From: Spinacia oleracea
Lineage: Eukaryota > Streptophyta > Magnoliopsida > Caryophyllales > Amaranthaceae
Direction of reading: 5' to 3'
Length of the DNA stretch: 64,000 bases
Assembly: GCF_020520425.1 (NCBI RefSeq)
Contig: NC_079492.1
Location: 137,830,361-137,894,360, forward strand
The position numbers and the translations under genes were made by a program. Position 1 is the stretch's first letter. Each line of letters starts with the position of its first letter. Shown one piece after another: positions 26,276 through 38,700 of the stretch. Under the pieces are notes generated by a model. The model searched no databases and had not been told where the DNA came from. It worked only from the letters and a program-made list of their open reading frames with translations.

Positions 26276-29200
26276 TGCAATCCCCGTAAATTTATAAATT
26301 TTATTAATATTTTTAACGTATAATTAATTATATTTAAATAAAAATTTGTGAATTTTAGAAATAAATAAATAAATAAATATATACATATATTTAATGTATA
26401 TTTATTTTTATTTAAATACATTTTAAATATTTTAATGATTTATGAAATCAAACATTTTTAGAATTAATTTGAAAACGATTTGAAACATAGAAACACTTCG
26501 ATTTTAGAAAAGTATTTTTAATCGGGTTTGGACTCGAACACTTTTAAAATTGAAAAAGGAATCTAAATCCTAGCCCAACTACTAAAGCCCACAAAGTAAA
26601 CAAAACTACCTAAATCCAAAATTTACCCACAACTAATTCTCTCTCCTCCCTATACTCAAACCCACAAGAAATAACTTACATCATATTTTCCACTCTTCTG
26701 TTCACGTGAAAAACTCAAACCCTCCTCTTTGCCTTTTTTTCGCACATCACCACCACAACCGCCGCAGCGTCGCCGGCCAGTTCCTCCGCGGCGCCGCCCT
26801 ACCACCAGCGAGCCTCACCCTTCTTTCACCCTCTCGTTCTTCCTTTCTATTTTCTCCCCTTTTGCTTGCTGCTTGGCTTGCTTCTCTTGACAACCACCAC
26901 AGTACCACCTCACAGCCGCCCTTGTCGCGCAGCGCCGCCGAGCCGCGGCCAACCTCCCTCATTTCTCCTCCCACACGCAGAATCAATCCTCCTCTTCGTT
27001 GCTTTCTTGCTCCACATGCACCACCATTAGCACGAGTCGCAGCCACCCAGCGACCACCGGTGCACCACCTGATTGTCGCCAGCCACCGCGCCGCCCAGTC
27101 CTTGCTGCCGCACTTGCACCACCGTCGGCCATCACTCCCTCTTCTCTTCTCTTTTGGTTATTTCTTCCCCTTCAATTTATTTAAATTACTATTTATGTTT
27201 TAATAAATTAATTAAGATTTTCATGATTTAAATTACTTCCTATGGTTGACTTTAAGTCATTTAACCATTACTTTGACTCTTAATATATCAAATTGTATGC
27301 AAGTAAAAATTATAAAAAAAAAAATTAATATTTAGAAAATATATATTGATATGAATCTAACAAGACCTCACAAGAATAAAATTTCCTTACGTACAAATCA
27401 CAAAAAATGATCAAAGTCGTAGTGTGAATAGTGTAAAAAACAAATGGTGCGATATTTCCGGAACGAAGGAAGTATTAGTTTTGATGATGTATATTTAGAA
27501 TTCAGATTAGATGTTGATATTATAAACTAGTTTATTTTCAGATTTGCTAATCATGTTTAAGTTAGGGTTTTAATTATGTTTATTAATTTAATTCATGTTT
27601 TCTTAAATTAAATTTATAGTTTTATGGTTTAATTATAATTTTCAGATTATATGTTTTATATAATTAAGTTGTTAACTTCCAGATTCTATATTTTGATTAA
27701 AATTACGGTTTTAAATTATTAAAGTGTGCATTTTTTAGGTTTTAATAGTTTTAAATCATGGTAGGATGACTATAAACTATTACAATTATTGTTTTTATGT
27801 TTCTAAGCATGCTAATTAAGTTTTGGAGAAGTTTTAAACGAGTTTATATTGCTGGAAATTTAAAGTATGATGTTTTGAAGAGTTTTCAACGAATTTCAAT
27901 TATTTCAATAATTATTATGCTAGGAGATTAAATATCTAAGTTTCGATATAGGGGAAGGTTCTAAATATGTTTAGGATGTATTTAGAATGCTTGATTATGG
28001 ATGTGAATTATTAGAAGTTGATTAAGAATATTTATTGGTTGTTTTAGGCGGAGAATTCTCTGTGGACAATTTTAAGATCGTTAAAGTGACCTATTAATTT
28101 GTTAACATTGTGTGTTTGTGGATGTGTGCTATTGTTGAATGTATCTATGAAGTGGTTTATGTTGATATTTCATGTTCAATGTCGTTGAATGAATGCGTTG
28201 AGCATAGAACTTTATTATAAGAATTATAACATGTTAGCATGGATGTTTGATGCAAGCATGTCAGTTGGGAACTTTATATTATTTTATATATATTGGTTTA
28301 GATCGATTGATTGTTGTTCCCTTTTAGCATTTCACTACTTTATGAGGGTCGAGGACCTTGTTTAGTAAGTTGATACTTTACACCTATATAAAGGTGGTTA
28401 ACCATTGTTAAAGGAAAGGTTGAATTAATTGGAATTAATTCTTGATTGACAGCTTTGTGATCACTTATTTAATTCCAAGATAAAAACAGTTGTGAATACT
28501 TGTTGATTATATGATTTATGTGATTGACGAGTCATAACAAAGTATTAATTGGTAAATCATGTAAAGTGAAACTAAGTAGCAATAACTTTAGATTGTGCAC
28601 GTTTAAAGTGACGGACAATCAGGAGTTGAGGTCATGGGTCGCCTATGGCTTTTTCTGGGGCCGGATTGATCATCAGTTCTATTTTATTCAAAAGTTCCTC
28701 GATATTGCAGGTCATTTGGGTTACGGAGTCGCTCCCGTACCTCGTCTTCCTTAGTGAAGGATTCTAGTAGACAACTCGGTCCATTGACTTGACTATTTCA
28801 ATTAAAAATAATATTAATGATATAAAAATCTAGTCTACTCTAGTCAAATGTGGTTTTCAAGTTAATATGTTTTGGTTGTCCTTACTTATGTTTATTAGTC
28901 ATGTTAGGATTGTTTGTTTATTAGTATCATGTTAATATTGTTCGTTTAATAGAATCATGTCAGAATTAGTATTGATTTAGTTTGTAGTACTCAGCTTTGC
29001 TGATTATAGCTTTGTTTGTGTGTGTTGATCATGGCTATGCCTTATTGATCCTGTGATGGCCCATTTTGGTGAACAGTCTCCAAGGATCAATAAGCGTTGT
29101 CCATCTACAGGTTCGAAGATGATGCATCATTGGGTTCGGGATTGGAGAGCTTGTAGTTTAGTTGTAATTTTCTAAGTTGGATTTGGTTTGGTTTAAACGG

Positions 29201-29425
29201 ACTTTAAACTTGTTGAATTAGTTCGCTGACTTTGCTTTTCGTGGTTTGATTTTTGGAGTTAATTCCGTAGTTGACTATTTATAAATTTAAAGTTAGTTTT
29301 ATGTTTTCCGCTGCAAAATTCTGAATAAGTCGATACGTTTTCACACGGGCGATAATGCTTTGATAATTCTCTACGTTTTATATTAAAAGGTATTCTAGAA
29401 AAGAGAGAATTGTCGGGGTGTTACA
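26276..29425 (+). mobile_element. Solo LTR (3.15 kb), gypsy Tekay-like
   Basis: Starts TGCAATCCCCG and ends TCGGGGTGTTACA, flanked by perfect 5-bp direct repeats GAAAA (26271-26275 and 29426-29430). There is no internal coding region and no second LTR, so it is a solo LTR left by LTR-LTR recombination. A proline/histidine-rich open frame in the CCA-rich part is compositional. It contains a diverged Stowaway-type insertion. The same family makes up 1-596. The perfect duplication suggests moderate age; no pair of LTRs exists for dating. Confidence 0.82.
27236..27472. mobile_element. Diverged Stowaway-like MITE inside the solo LTR
   Basis: TA-flanked. The left end CTTCCTATGGTTGAC and the inverted right end CTTCCTTCGTTCCGG resemble those of the element at 35259-35520. 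237 bp. Confidence 0.5.
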
Positions 29426-29430
29426 GAAAA

Positions 29431-29617
29431 TGTACCACTTTGTTGTGTAATAAAGAAGAAGTTAGAGAGAACAATTGTGTGAATTATTTCATAAACAATG
29501 GGGTATTTATATATACACTAGAATATGATTTGCTTGGAGAATAGTAACCCTAAGATCTAGAATATTTCGGAAATAATATTAGGAGTATAATGGGCATTCG
29601 CACAACATTTCATAACA
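29431..29617 (-). mobile_element. Small copia-type LTR relic, minus strand
   Basis: On the minus strand it starts TGTTATGAAATG, holds a TATA-like GTATATATAAATACC and ends GTGGTACA at 29431. A purine-rich tract precedes its start, and a CCCCGTGGGATATAAAAAACT-type segment known from copia elements lies further upstream. The remainder of the element (about 29618-30670) is decayed noncoding sequence. It abuts the target repeat of the solo LTR. Fossil. Confidence 0.5.
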
Positions 29618-31060
29618 CTCCTATTTGGATGCCCATTATTGAAGATTATGTCGTGTTAAAACCCCGTGGGATATAAAAAACTAGTGAAAGAAAAAGAGTA
29701 CATAAAGTTGACCCAAAAACTCTTCTTATTTCCAAAAGATCATTTTTGGGTGATTTTTTTTGGAAATTGAGAAGGTTATGCCTTTAGTTCATAAAGTTCT
29801 CCACAAACTCTTCTTATTTAATTTTCATGATCCACAACATGTACATTATTAAATCAACATTATATATTTGTTTCACAACTATTAGCCCAATAGTGTAGAA
29901 ATTTCCTCTTATTGATTTTTCATAAAGTTGCAAATTCACCTTACCATTGTTTGGATGCATATTCATATACGACATCATAATAGTTTTGAAACTTGTGTAT
30001 GCAACATGAAATTATAACGGGATAAATCAAAATCATACCATGATAAACCATAAAACTAACTAAATGTATGATGAAGGATGCATTTACCTAATAATTACTC
30101 ATGTATAAAGATTCTAAACGCAAAACATTGTACATTGTGGATTTAAATCCATATCTTGTTGGACTTCAGGTCCATGAGCTAATTTAGATCATAACGATTA
30201 TGTCGACATCAAAGTAGACATAGGTTTCCGATCCGTTTCTCAAGTCCATTACTTTTAGCATATGCATATCGGTTCCATCATATACCGGTATCATCAAGTA
30301 TTATTTTAATATATATATATACTTTGCATGTTATTCATCAATGATACCTAAATACATCACCAATTGGTACCATTATATTTATTTCGTAGACCGTCTATTA
30401 TAAATTCAGATACCTATACCACTTTGAGGGTATTTCATACACTTTAGATTTTCTTCTTTACTAGAATATTATCAACTACGCTCTCTTGCCCCTTCATATA
30501 TAACACATGTCACTATAATGAAACCATATCTACAATCTACACTTGGGCGTAGAAACTCACAAAATATTGGCAAGATACATAAATCTAAATGTACAATTCA
30601 TGACATCACTATGACCAATATATATCTTTTATATACCTCTCAATAGGTCATAACATAATATAATCAAATAATAGTGATTTGTGTTCAAATTTCGTTTGAT
30701 AACATAAAGTTGGCATGTAACTTACTAATACGGGGATCGATTTTTCCTAACTTACATTTTTACCAACTTATTCCAATTCTTCTCTCCCTTAAGCTGGGAA
30801 AATATATAGGAGCATCAAATTATTCACCAACTTATAATGCACTTTTCACATGTATTTTGATAGATTCTTCATACTTTATTTATTTTTTGTTCTTCCAAGA
30901 TCATCACTATCAATGGGGAGTACATGTATTGTGCAGTTATTTTCTTCTTTTTATTTTCTTGTGTGCTGATATATGATTGCCCTAATCAGGAAATTTATAT
31001 ACGCACATGGATTATAAAGCGCTTGATGTAGTTAATTAAATTTTCTTAGTGAACTTCAAG
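29618..31060. other. AT-rich transposon debris
   Basis: Continues the decayed internal part of the minus-strand copia relic for at least the first kilobase. No host gene is seen. Confidence 0.4.
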
Positions 31061-32062
31061 TTATTGCTTATTACTCCATATGATTCCAATTACTAATATT
31101 TCTAAGAAAATTCTCTCTTCCCTTCACAAAAAGATCATTAGGAGCATCCCAATTACTAATGAAAAAGTTCGTAAATTCAAGGTGTTCCAACCACACCTCT
31201 TTACAACGAAAAGGAAAGGAAGACATATAAGGATTATCTAATGCAACAAGTAAAGACGAATGATCAGAAAAGGTTATGGGCAAGTGCAATACCTTTGTAC
31301 GAGGGAAGTTTGTAACCACTTCACATTAGCTAGCGCCCTATCCAATCTCTCACGAATCATGGCAGCACCTTCTCTTGCGTTTTCCCAAGTAAACAGATTA
31401 CCAGAAAAGCCCAAATCTACTAAACCAACTTCATCACGAAAATTGTTGAAATCTTAACATTGCGAGGATCTAAAAGCTCGAATTCTTGACTTTTCAAACT
31501 GAGAAGTGACTTCATTCAGATCCTCAACAAGCAACCAAGAAGAGGAGGCAAGGGAAAGATCAGCTTGCACCTCCAAACCTGATGACGTTGCATCCTTACT
31601 TGGAGCATGCATTCCTATAACCAGAGTTTCCTGTTTCAGATTCTTGAAATTGAAGAAGGCATTTAGGAGTAATCACCCGTAGAGAAGGTGGCCAGATCCA
31701 CCACATTTTTCCAGAACATCCAAATTACTCCCCTTCGAGAAGTAGCTTGAACAACCCTAAAATCATCAAACCCTAATTAGATCATGACTTGTCGAGCACG
31801 AAAGTCGTTAGCTTTGGTTCCCATGAACACATAAATGGTTGGATGATGCCCCACAAGTCGTTAGACTGTACCGTGCTTGAATCAGACATCCCACTACTTG
31901 AGTTTGGGTTATGAACATTACCATAATGCAATCGGGCTGGCCCATATCTAGTTTGTGGCTTTCTAATGCTAATATGGTCGGGATGTTTCTTGAAACCACT
32001 AGAACTCTAGAAGTCTTTGAGCCACCCTCTGGTCCACCCTCGCTCTCCGCTGCAGCGGACAA
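31060..32062 (-). mobile_element. L1-type LINE ORF2 fragment (endonuclease region)
   Basis: Minus-strand frames read, in order, FVVQATSRRGVIWMFWKN-like sequence, then LLVEDLNEV, FTWENAREG, IRERLDRALANVKWL, FSDHSSLLVALDNP and FRCKEVWLEHLEF. This is the usual order of the plant L1 APE-type endonuclease domain up to the linker before the reverse transcriptase. At least three frame changes or stops interrupt it, and no reverse transcriptase core is present. It is an internal, 5'/3'-truncated dead copy lying just downstream of the symplekin 3' end. Confidence 0.75.
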
Positions 32063-32780
32063 TGAACAATAACTTCCACTAAGCTATTATTACAATTTTT
32101 TTTTTTTGTATATGCAAATTAGTACTTCTATGAAAAAACCACACATACTCCGCTATTATAAATACAATTTATATTTCCCTAAAAACAATACAATTTATAT
32201 GTTATAAGAGTATATAAGTAAAGGTTGTTTGGATCCCAACATCCTGTAGTAGATGTGTTACTGGAAAGATAGACACAATTAAATTATTGTAAATACAGAT
32301 ATTGAATGCACGTACAAGGTTCATATATGTTGGTGCAAGGAACCATCATCTTCAATCCTGCTGTGGTTGTTTAGACCATGTCATAACAGACATCAGTTTC
32401 TATAGCTGATATGTTGGAGATATTAACAATTTACCATGATATACAAAATTTCCCGCATGTTAAATCCCTTCCAATAAACAAACTCTGCCAATCTGACGAC
32501 GCTCATATTTTCCTATTTATGTAGAATATGCAGAGTCCTTGCACGTGCTGCATTTGACGCACCTCCAGATGGTTTGGCTCTCATTTTCGTAAAATAGCTA
32601 AGCACTTCATACAAACCAGATGGATAGTCTCCGAGCTCAAGTGTTTCTAGCCATAAATACAGGACAATAGGACATAGTTCAGTCATTTGATATCAGGTTG
32701 AAAAATAAAACTTGGTATAAGATAGTAGCTTAAGTTGCGGGATAAAAGTTAACTTATTACATGAATTTCCACCAGTTACA
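32063..32780. other. Symplekin 3' flank
   Basis: Follows the symplekin stop on the minus strand and should hold its 3' UTR. There is no further recognisable coding exon, although a short open stretch near 32530-32620 could be mistaken for one. Confidence 0.4.
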
Positions 32781-35700
32781 CTAGCTTCCACCAGATGATT
32801 CTTTACTTTTCTCCGCGACAGCATCCTTGTCAGAACTGCCTGCATCCCCAGCCTCAGGTTGGCCCGATTGCGATTGACTTCCAGCTTGAGAATCAGACGC
32901 GATGCCAAGTACCATAAGTACAGACCTAAAGCCATAAATGCAATCACAATCCTTAGTCTAAGATCTTATGACATAAAAGGTGTAGTAGTAAAATGTACCA
33001 CAAAACAGAGATCGTTTTGGCCAAACCTTGGGAGAGTAGATTTTATATTTTGTTGGTTTGCGTGACCAGCAAGAGGAGCTTTGAGTGCTGGAATTTTATT
33101 CAGAGCACTTTCAAGCTGAGCTTGTGGTAGCTGGTAAGAGACAATACTAACAATCAAAACAAAACTCCAAATGCACCAAAAAACAAAGATAATGACAATA
33201 ATATAGCATCATCTAAACAGTTATTCTGTCAGGCCAAAAAAAAAAATAAAGGTGATTTTACCATCCCAAGAAAGTATAACTTAATTTTCACTAATAAACA
33301 ACATTGTGCACAAACTGTCTGCCTGTCTGGTGCTTGATGGAGTTTGCAAAGAGACATCACAATTCACAATCCTTTTGCAGCCGACCATTGAGCTTAACGG
33401 CCCAACGATACAATAAAAGCTGCTATACTAGGCAGCAAGCAAAAGTAATTCTAGACCGGCTCTCTCCAGGTCCCAGCTTTTCTACTCTGCAGTATGTGTT
33501 TATTTAACTGTTTAAGAATGCTAAAACGGTTGGATTGTTGTTCTAGATAAATCACAAGGAAGAAGTAAACCGATGCGAGTTAAAAAGCTTCAATCTTATT
33601 TCGAAAGAAGAAAAGGAAAGAGAGCTAAGAATTCTACAAATTTGTTTCCTTATTCTCTCTCTTTACTGGGAAGCAGCAGGTGGAGGGTGGAGGGACTGAG
33701 AGCTCTATACAATTTAAGGCTCCCAGTAGTTAAAGAACTGTGTTTTAAGTTACACTATACAGCTCTTGTTTCCAGTTTCTATAATCCTGAAAACAGTGGC
33801 AGCATCTTGAAATTTAAAATTTTGTTTCTTTCTAAATCATGCTTGAGAATCATGCCAACGAAAGACAGATAATAACAAACATGGAAGCATTGGACGTACC
33901 TGAAGCAACACATGAAAAGAATGAGGCTGCGTTAACTGTGCACATTTGAGAAAACCAACCCATAACTTTGGGAATTTCCATATCTGTTAGACAATGTTGC
34001 CAATCATAAGATTCAAGAAACCTCGGAGAAACTGAAGAAGCCTAAAAGCAAGGCAGCCTGTAGCTGAAACTATTACCTGCTTGCTTACAAGTCGAGAGAG
34101 GATCTCCATTATGAAGTCCACCTAGAGAGTCCGAAAAAAAAGAAATTTAGAGTAATATGCTGCAGACTGATATGCAAATGAATACTAGTAACACTGACAA
34201 ACCATTGTAGTAACTCATACTCTGATGAATAAGGTAAAATAATAACTATGAGTTCTCATATTAGAAGGTCGTGCCTTAGCGCGATGGTCAATTGTGGTGT
34301 GTTAATTTATGTTAACCGCTTTTGGTTCACCGGAAGTTTCGGTTCGGCATTTTGTGAACCGTAACTGTACCGCTTAATGGTTAACCGCAATTTCGGTACT
34401 GTTAATATTTTTTTTATTTTATACATTCAATTTTGACCAAAAAAAATACACTTTGACAAGTAAAATCAAGCCATCTTAGGCTCTGTTCTGTTCGACTTTT
34501 TCATACATTTTCATACACAAATAAGTTTATTTCAGACAAATTAAGTTCTTTTCCAGATAAAGTAAGTTCAAATAACATAAGATAAGATGTATTCATATAC
34601 GTTCAAATAATAAAAGTTCGAATAACATAAGATAAGATATATGCATATACATTCAAATAATAAAAGTTCAAATAAAATAAGTCAAATAGAACGGAGCCTT
34701 AGCCTATAGCTTATTTTTCTAGTGCAAATGAGTCAGGCGGTACAAATGCAAATGAGGGAGAGGGGATTCAAACCTGTAACCCAGCATAGACATGCCCTCA
34801 ATCTTTACCAATAGGACAAAACATCAATGGTTTTACTAATTCAACTACGGAGTACATAGTTTTTATTTTATTTTTACTATTATATACTTATATTTCACAG
34901 GTCATATACGAAGTATGATTTAATTAAGAGCTAAAAAAGGATTTAAATCACAAAATTGGAAGAGTTTCTTAGTACTTATTTTATTGAGGTTTTTTTTAAA
35001 AAGAAAGAAATTGCATTAACAATTCATTGTCAAACCTTACAATAAACTGGAGAATTAACACGTTCAGAGTAAAGTCTGAAAATAAGAACAATCATCATAA
35101 TAAGATTCATTGCTTTCTAACATCATCTTGTGCTTAAAGGAACAATTTCAAGAATCGGTTTTATACCTGTTGATAGAAAATGTGTTTGGAGTCAAAGGTG
35201 AGTGATTATGATTAATCAGAGTTGAAAATAACAGTTCAACTTAGGAAAAAAACAACTACTTCCTCCGTTCCACAAATAACACACCATGTTGACTTTCACA
35301 CTATTCACGTTGTGCTTTTGGCCTTTTTTGTAATGTATACGTAAAAATTATGTAATAATGTAGGTCTTTATTAGATTCGTATCGATATATATTTTCTATA
35401 TATCAATCTTTTAAAGCTTTTACTTATGCAGTTATGCATAATTCGAAAAATAAGGAGTCAAACTCGTGTGTTGGGAAGTGTGAAGTCAACATGGTGCAAT
35501 ATTTTACGAACGAAGGAAGCATATCGTTTATTTCAGGTAACCATGTAACAAAAAATCGCAACCGTAACAAACCATTTAACCGCCATTTCAACCGGTTTGG
35601 TAACTGAATCATTTAAATTTTGTTTCGGTACGATTACCTACCACTTGGTCCAACTTTTTGGGTTTCCGGGCTGGTTTTTCGATTCCGATTTTTTTAACAC

Positions 35701-38700
35701 CCCTAGTCAAGTATCTACTTGCTACACGCTAGGTCACAGGTTCAATCCTGGGAAATAACCTCTTTAAGAAAATAAGGGTAAGACTGCGTACATTAGGACC
35801 TTCCCCTCATAAAATACAAGCTCAGTCTATGCTGGTTGGAACGTAAGGCAACCAGGAACTATAGTAGTTCTGAGTTTCTGACGAGGACAACATATAACTG
35901 TAGCTGGTTATCTTGAACAAATTAGACTGTTATGGTTTTGTATTAGTTGGTACTTCCGTACTTGGTAAAAGTAACAAACACCATATAGCAACACAATATT
36001 CAAGTATTAATAACAAATGATCAAGCCATGCGAAATTATAACACTTCCAAAATATTGAAAATACGTAAGTCAGACTAAATAACTAGCAAAATTCACATTC
36101 ATATAGATAACACAATGCAATTCCATACAATTTTTTTTTTAAATCTATAATAATGGATAAGCACTTCCATTATTATAATGCAAATTAGACACTGTTCAAA
36201 AAAGCACTATGACAAATTAGACACTGTTCAAGGTCAAACGGACACATTATTTATATAAATTAGACACTTCACCAAGATATTTGTTGAATGGAGACCGGAG
36301 TATAAGGTTTTACACGCATATTAAGAGATCCTTAAAGCATCAGTATTCTAAAGAGCCAAAATATAGCATTTGGTATTTCAAAGTGATCAGTAAAATTGCA
36401 TTGAAGTTCGAAAGTGATAAGTATAAAGACAATAAACTTGGTTGAAACAGAAAATATTTTCTCACACTTTTGGACAGAAAAGGGTCACCAGTCAAGACCT
36501 AGCAACAAAAGAAAGACCAACATGCAGAAAAACTCTTACCAAAGCTGGAAAAGCCCCAATTGCTTGCAGTACTGTTCTCATGAACAACAATGGGAGAGGA
36601 ATCTGTTCAACCTACAACAAGAGAACAGAGGAAAACAAAACCAAAGGATACCGAATTAAATTTAGGGATAAAAAAGAAAGAGAATCTAGAAGGTTTCCCA
36701 TAACATACCAGCTGATTCAAAACCTTGGCAATTACTTGCTGCGTGAACATTTGCCTTTGTTCAAAGCAAGCATTACATGCATCAGTTACCTGTTCATGGA
36801 TGGGAAATACAGGCTACATCATATTAAGATGGGAATTCAGACAGAAGAAGATGAAAAAGAAAAAAAATGAAAGCATAAAAAAGTATCTTGTTTAAAAAAT
36901 GAAAAGATGGTGGCAAGAAAAATGCCTTCTTCAAAGGGATTCCATCTTTATCAGGATCTATGCTGTGGATGGCAATTAACACTTCTGCCGGAGTTAGCAC
37001 AGGACTAGGAGTTGACCCCTGCACAACAATTTGTTCAAGTGGTTAGATGGTGACCCATAGAAATAGTTGCTGAATCTATAAAACTTAGCCAGAATGGTTT
37101 TCTCATTGTTCAATTAAAAAAATTCTAAAGGTTTCTTGATAAAAAGACCTTCCTAATGTGATAATTTTGTTGGCCATTGTTCATCCAACTTAGCAAACTC
37201 ACTTTAAAATCCTCCAATAGGATGACAAGAAACAGCATAGAGGAAGTTCAAAACTTGATTGCTTAGGCACAGAGAGAGAAAGAAATATTTTCTCTACCTT
37301 TTGTCATCACCCTCATCTTTACTTGAGATGACATGTAGAGTAATAACAATTAGCAAGACAACATTTCTATTGCTTTAGATCAACATCCTATAGGTAGTAG
37401 AAGACTGTGCAAACTGGCAAATATATTTCTATTGACAAGGAGAGCAAATACCTGTAGCAAGCGTGCAAGAGCAGCCTGGAACTTGTCTTGGGTGACATTA
37501 ACAGCATGAGGGAAGACCCTCAACACCTGACAATACAGAGTCAATAACAATTACCATTTACCACAAGTATTGCCGAAAAATGATGGGAAGTGAAGAGGAG
37601 AGAGGAGCACAAAATTATTATAAAGAAAATCTTGAAAATACAGGGGACAAATGACGAGGTGGCGGGAAAAGAATAATTCTAGAGAGATTAAATTTAAACA
37701 ACAACAATAAGTCAATAATAACACTCGGGGATACTAATATGAGAAAAAATGTTAAAATAAAAATGTTAAAATAATCGAAGCAAAGGTGATAACAAAAGAA
37801 AAGGGAAGAGAGACAGCTGCTGCATTATTTTTAGAAGCCTCTTATCCTCTAATGTTTCAAACTATAAAAATGACCAGATGTCTCTTCATTCAGCAGAGAG
37901 GTAACCAAGAAGTTTGGGAGTTGATGCAAATGAGTAAGCAGGTTGATGATGAATTGATGATGCTATAATGATGCTTAAAGATTAGGTAAATTATAGTATA
38001 CACTACCCAACAAGAAACTACAGTGATTCAGTGACACTATCCAAGATAGCAGATAAAGTATGTAGGGAAAGTGGCATTTTCTCTGAAATCTACAGATGAG
38101 ATTTAATATGTATATGCCTACACAGCTATACAATATCATTGACGAACAGGCATGGAAGAAGATAACAAAGAACACATATAATAAGTATGTAGAAAATACC
38201 TCCTCTTTTGGCAGGAAGGGCAATATTGGAAACAGAATCTCGATATCCTGTGCCGACAAAAATAAAGATACATTAGTAATGTTCTCCTACGCAGAAGTAA
38301 CAAGAGCAGAAATAGCACGGAAAAAATATACTTTACCTTTATCTTTGTCTCATAAAGTTTCTTAATCGTAAATATCAATTCTGTAGATGGAACTCTACCA
38401 TCTGTAAGAATATTCAAAACCTAAGGCAAAAAAAAAACCAAGAGTCTCAGTTTGGGGCATATTAGTCCCATCATGCCCCACAAAGGGATAAAATGCAATG
38501 AAATTTCAGGTACAATAATGTGAGCAACCTGCATCAGAAGATTCTCACTTCCATCAGGTGGATCAGAGATAATCTCAAGAAGGGGTGGTGATGCACCCAT
38601 TGTTCGAATAAGAATGGGCATATGGCTATGAATTGCCTATACATCCACAACAGTTACAGTGTCAGCAAATGAAAAAGTGAATAATATCACTTATGTCCAA

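Larger units (their letters stand above)
34292..35705. mobile_element. TIR DNA transposon relic inserted in the SINE
   Basis: The left end TTGTGGTGTGTTAA and the inverted right end TAGGGGTGTTAA are similar, with GTCAA repeated on both sides. Subterminal AACCG/CGGTT motifs occur near both ends. The TAGGGGTGT-type terminus suggests hAT, but only 5 bp of target duplication are visible. Two MITEs make up about 480 bp of it. No transposase is seen. Confidence 0.5.
34266..35880 (+). mobile_element. tRNA-derived SINE, split by an insertion
   Basis: The left part (34266-34291) has a box-A-like TTAGCGCGATGGTCAA. The right part (35706 to about 35880) resumes with AAGTATCTACTTGCTACACG, a box-B GGTTCAATCC, and the GTAAGACTGCGTACATTAGG tail common to plant SINEs. 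GTCAA is duplicated at the insertion point. It lies in symplekin intron 22. The exact outer ends are unclear. Confidence 0.6.

Noticed and set aside
26706-27203. 165-residue proline/histidine-rich plus-strand ORF
   Set aside because: It lies in the CCA-rich part of the solo LTR. Composition explains it, and the same LTR family has a similar block at 1-300.
32530-32620. Possible extra 3' symplekin exon
   Set aside because: Exon 26 already ends with a Ser/Gly/Lys-rich tail and stop; this stretch is better read as 3' UTR.
36442-36870. 142-residue plus-strand ORF
   Set aside because: Runs antisense across symplekin exons 21-22 and their introns. Lys/Glu-rich by composition only.
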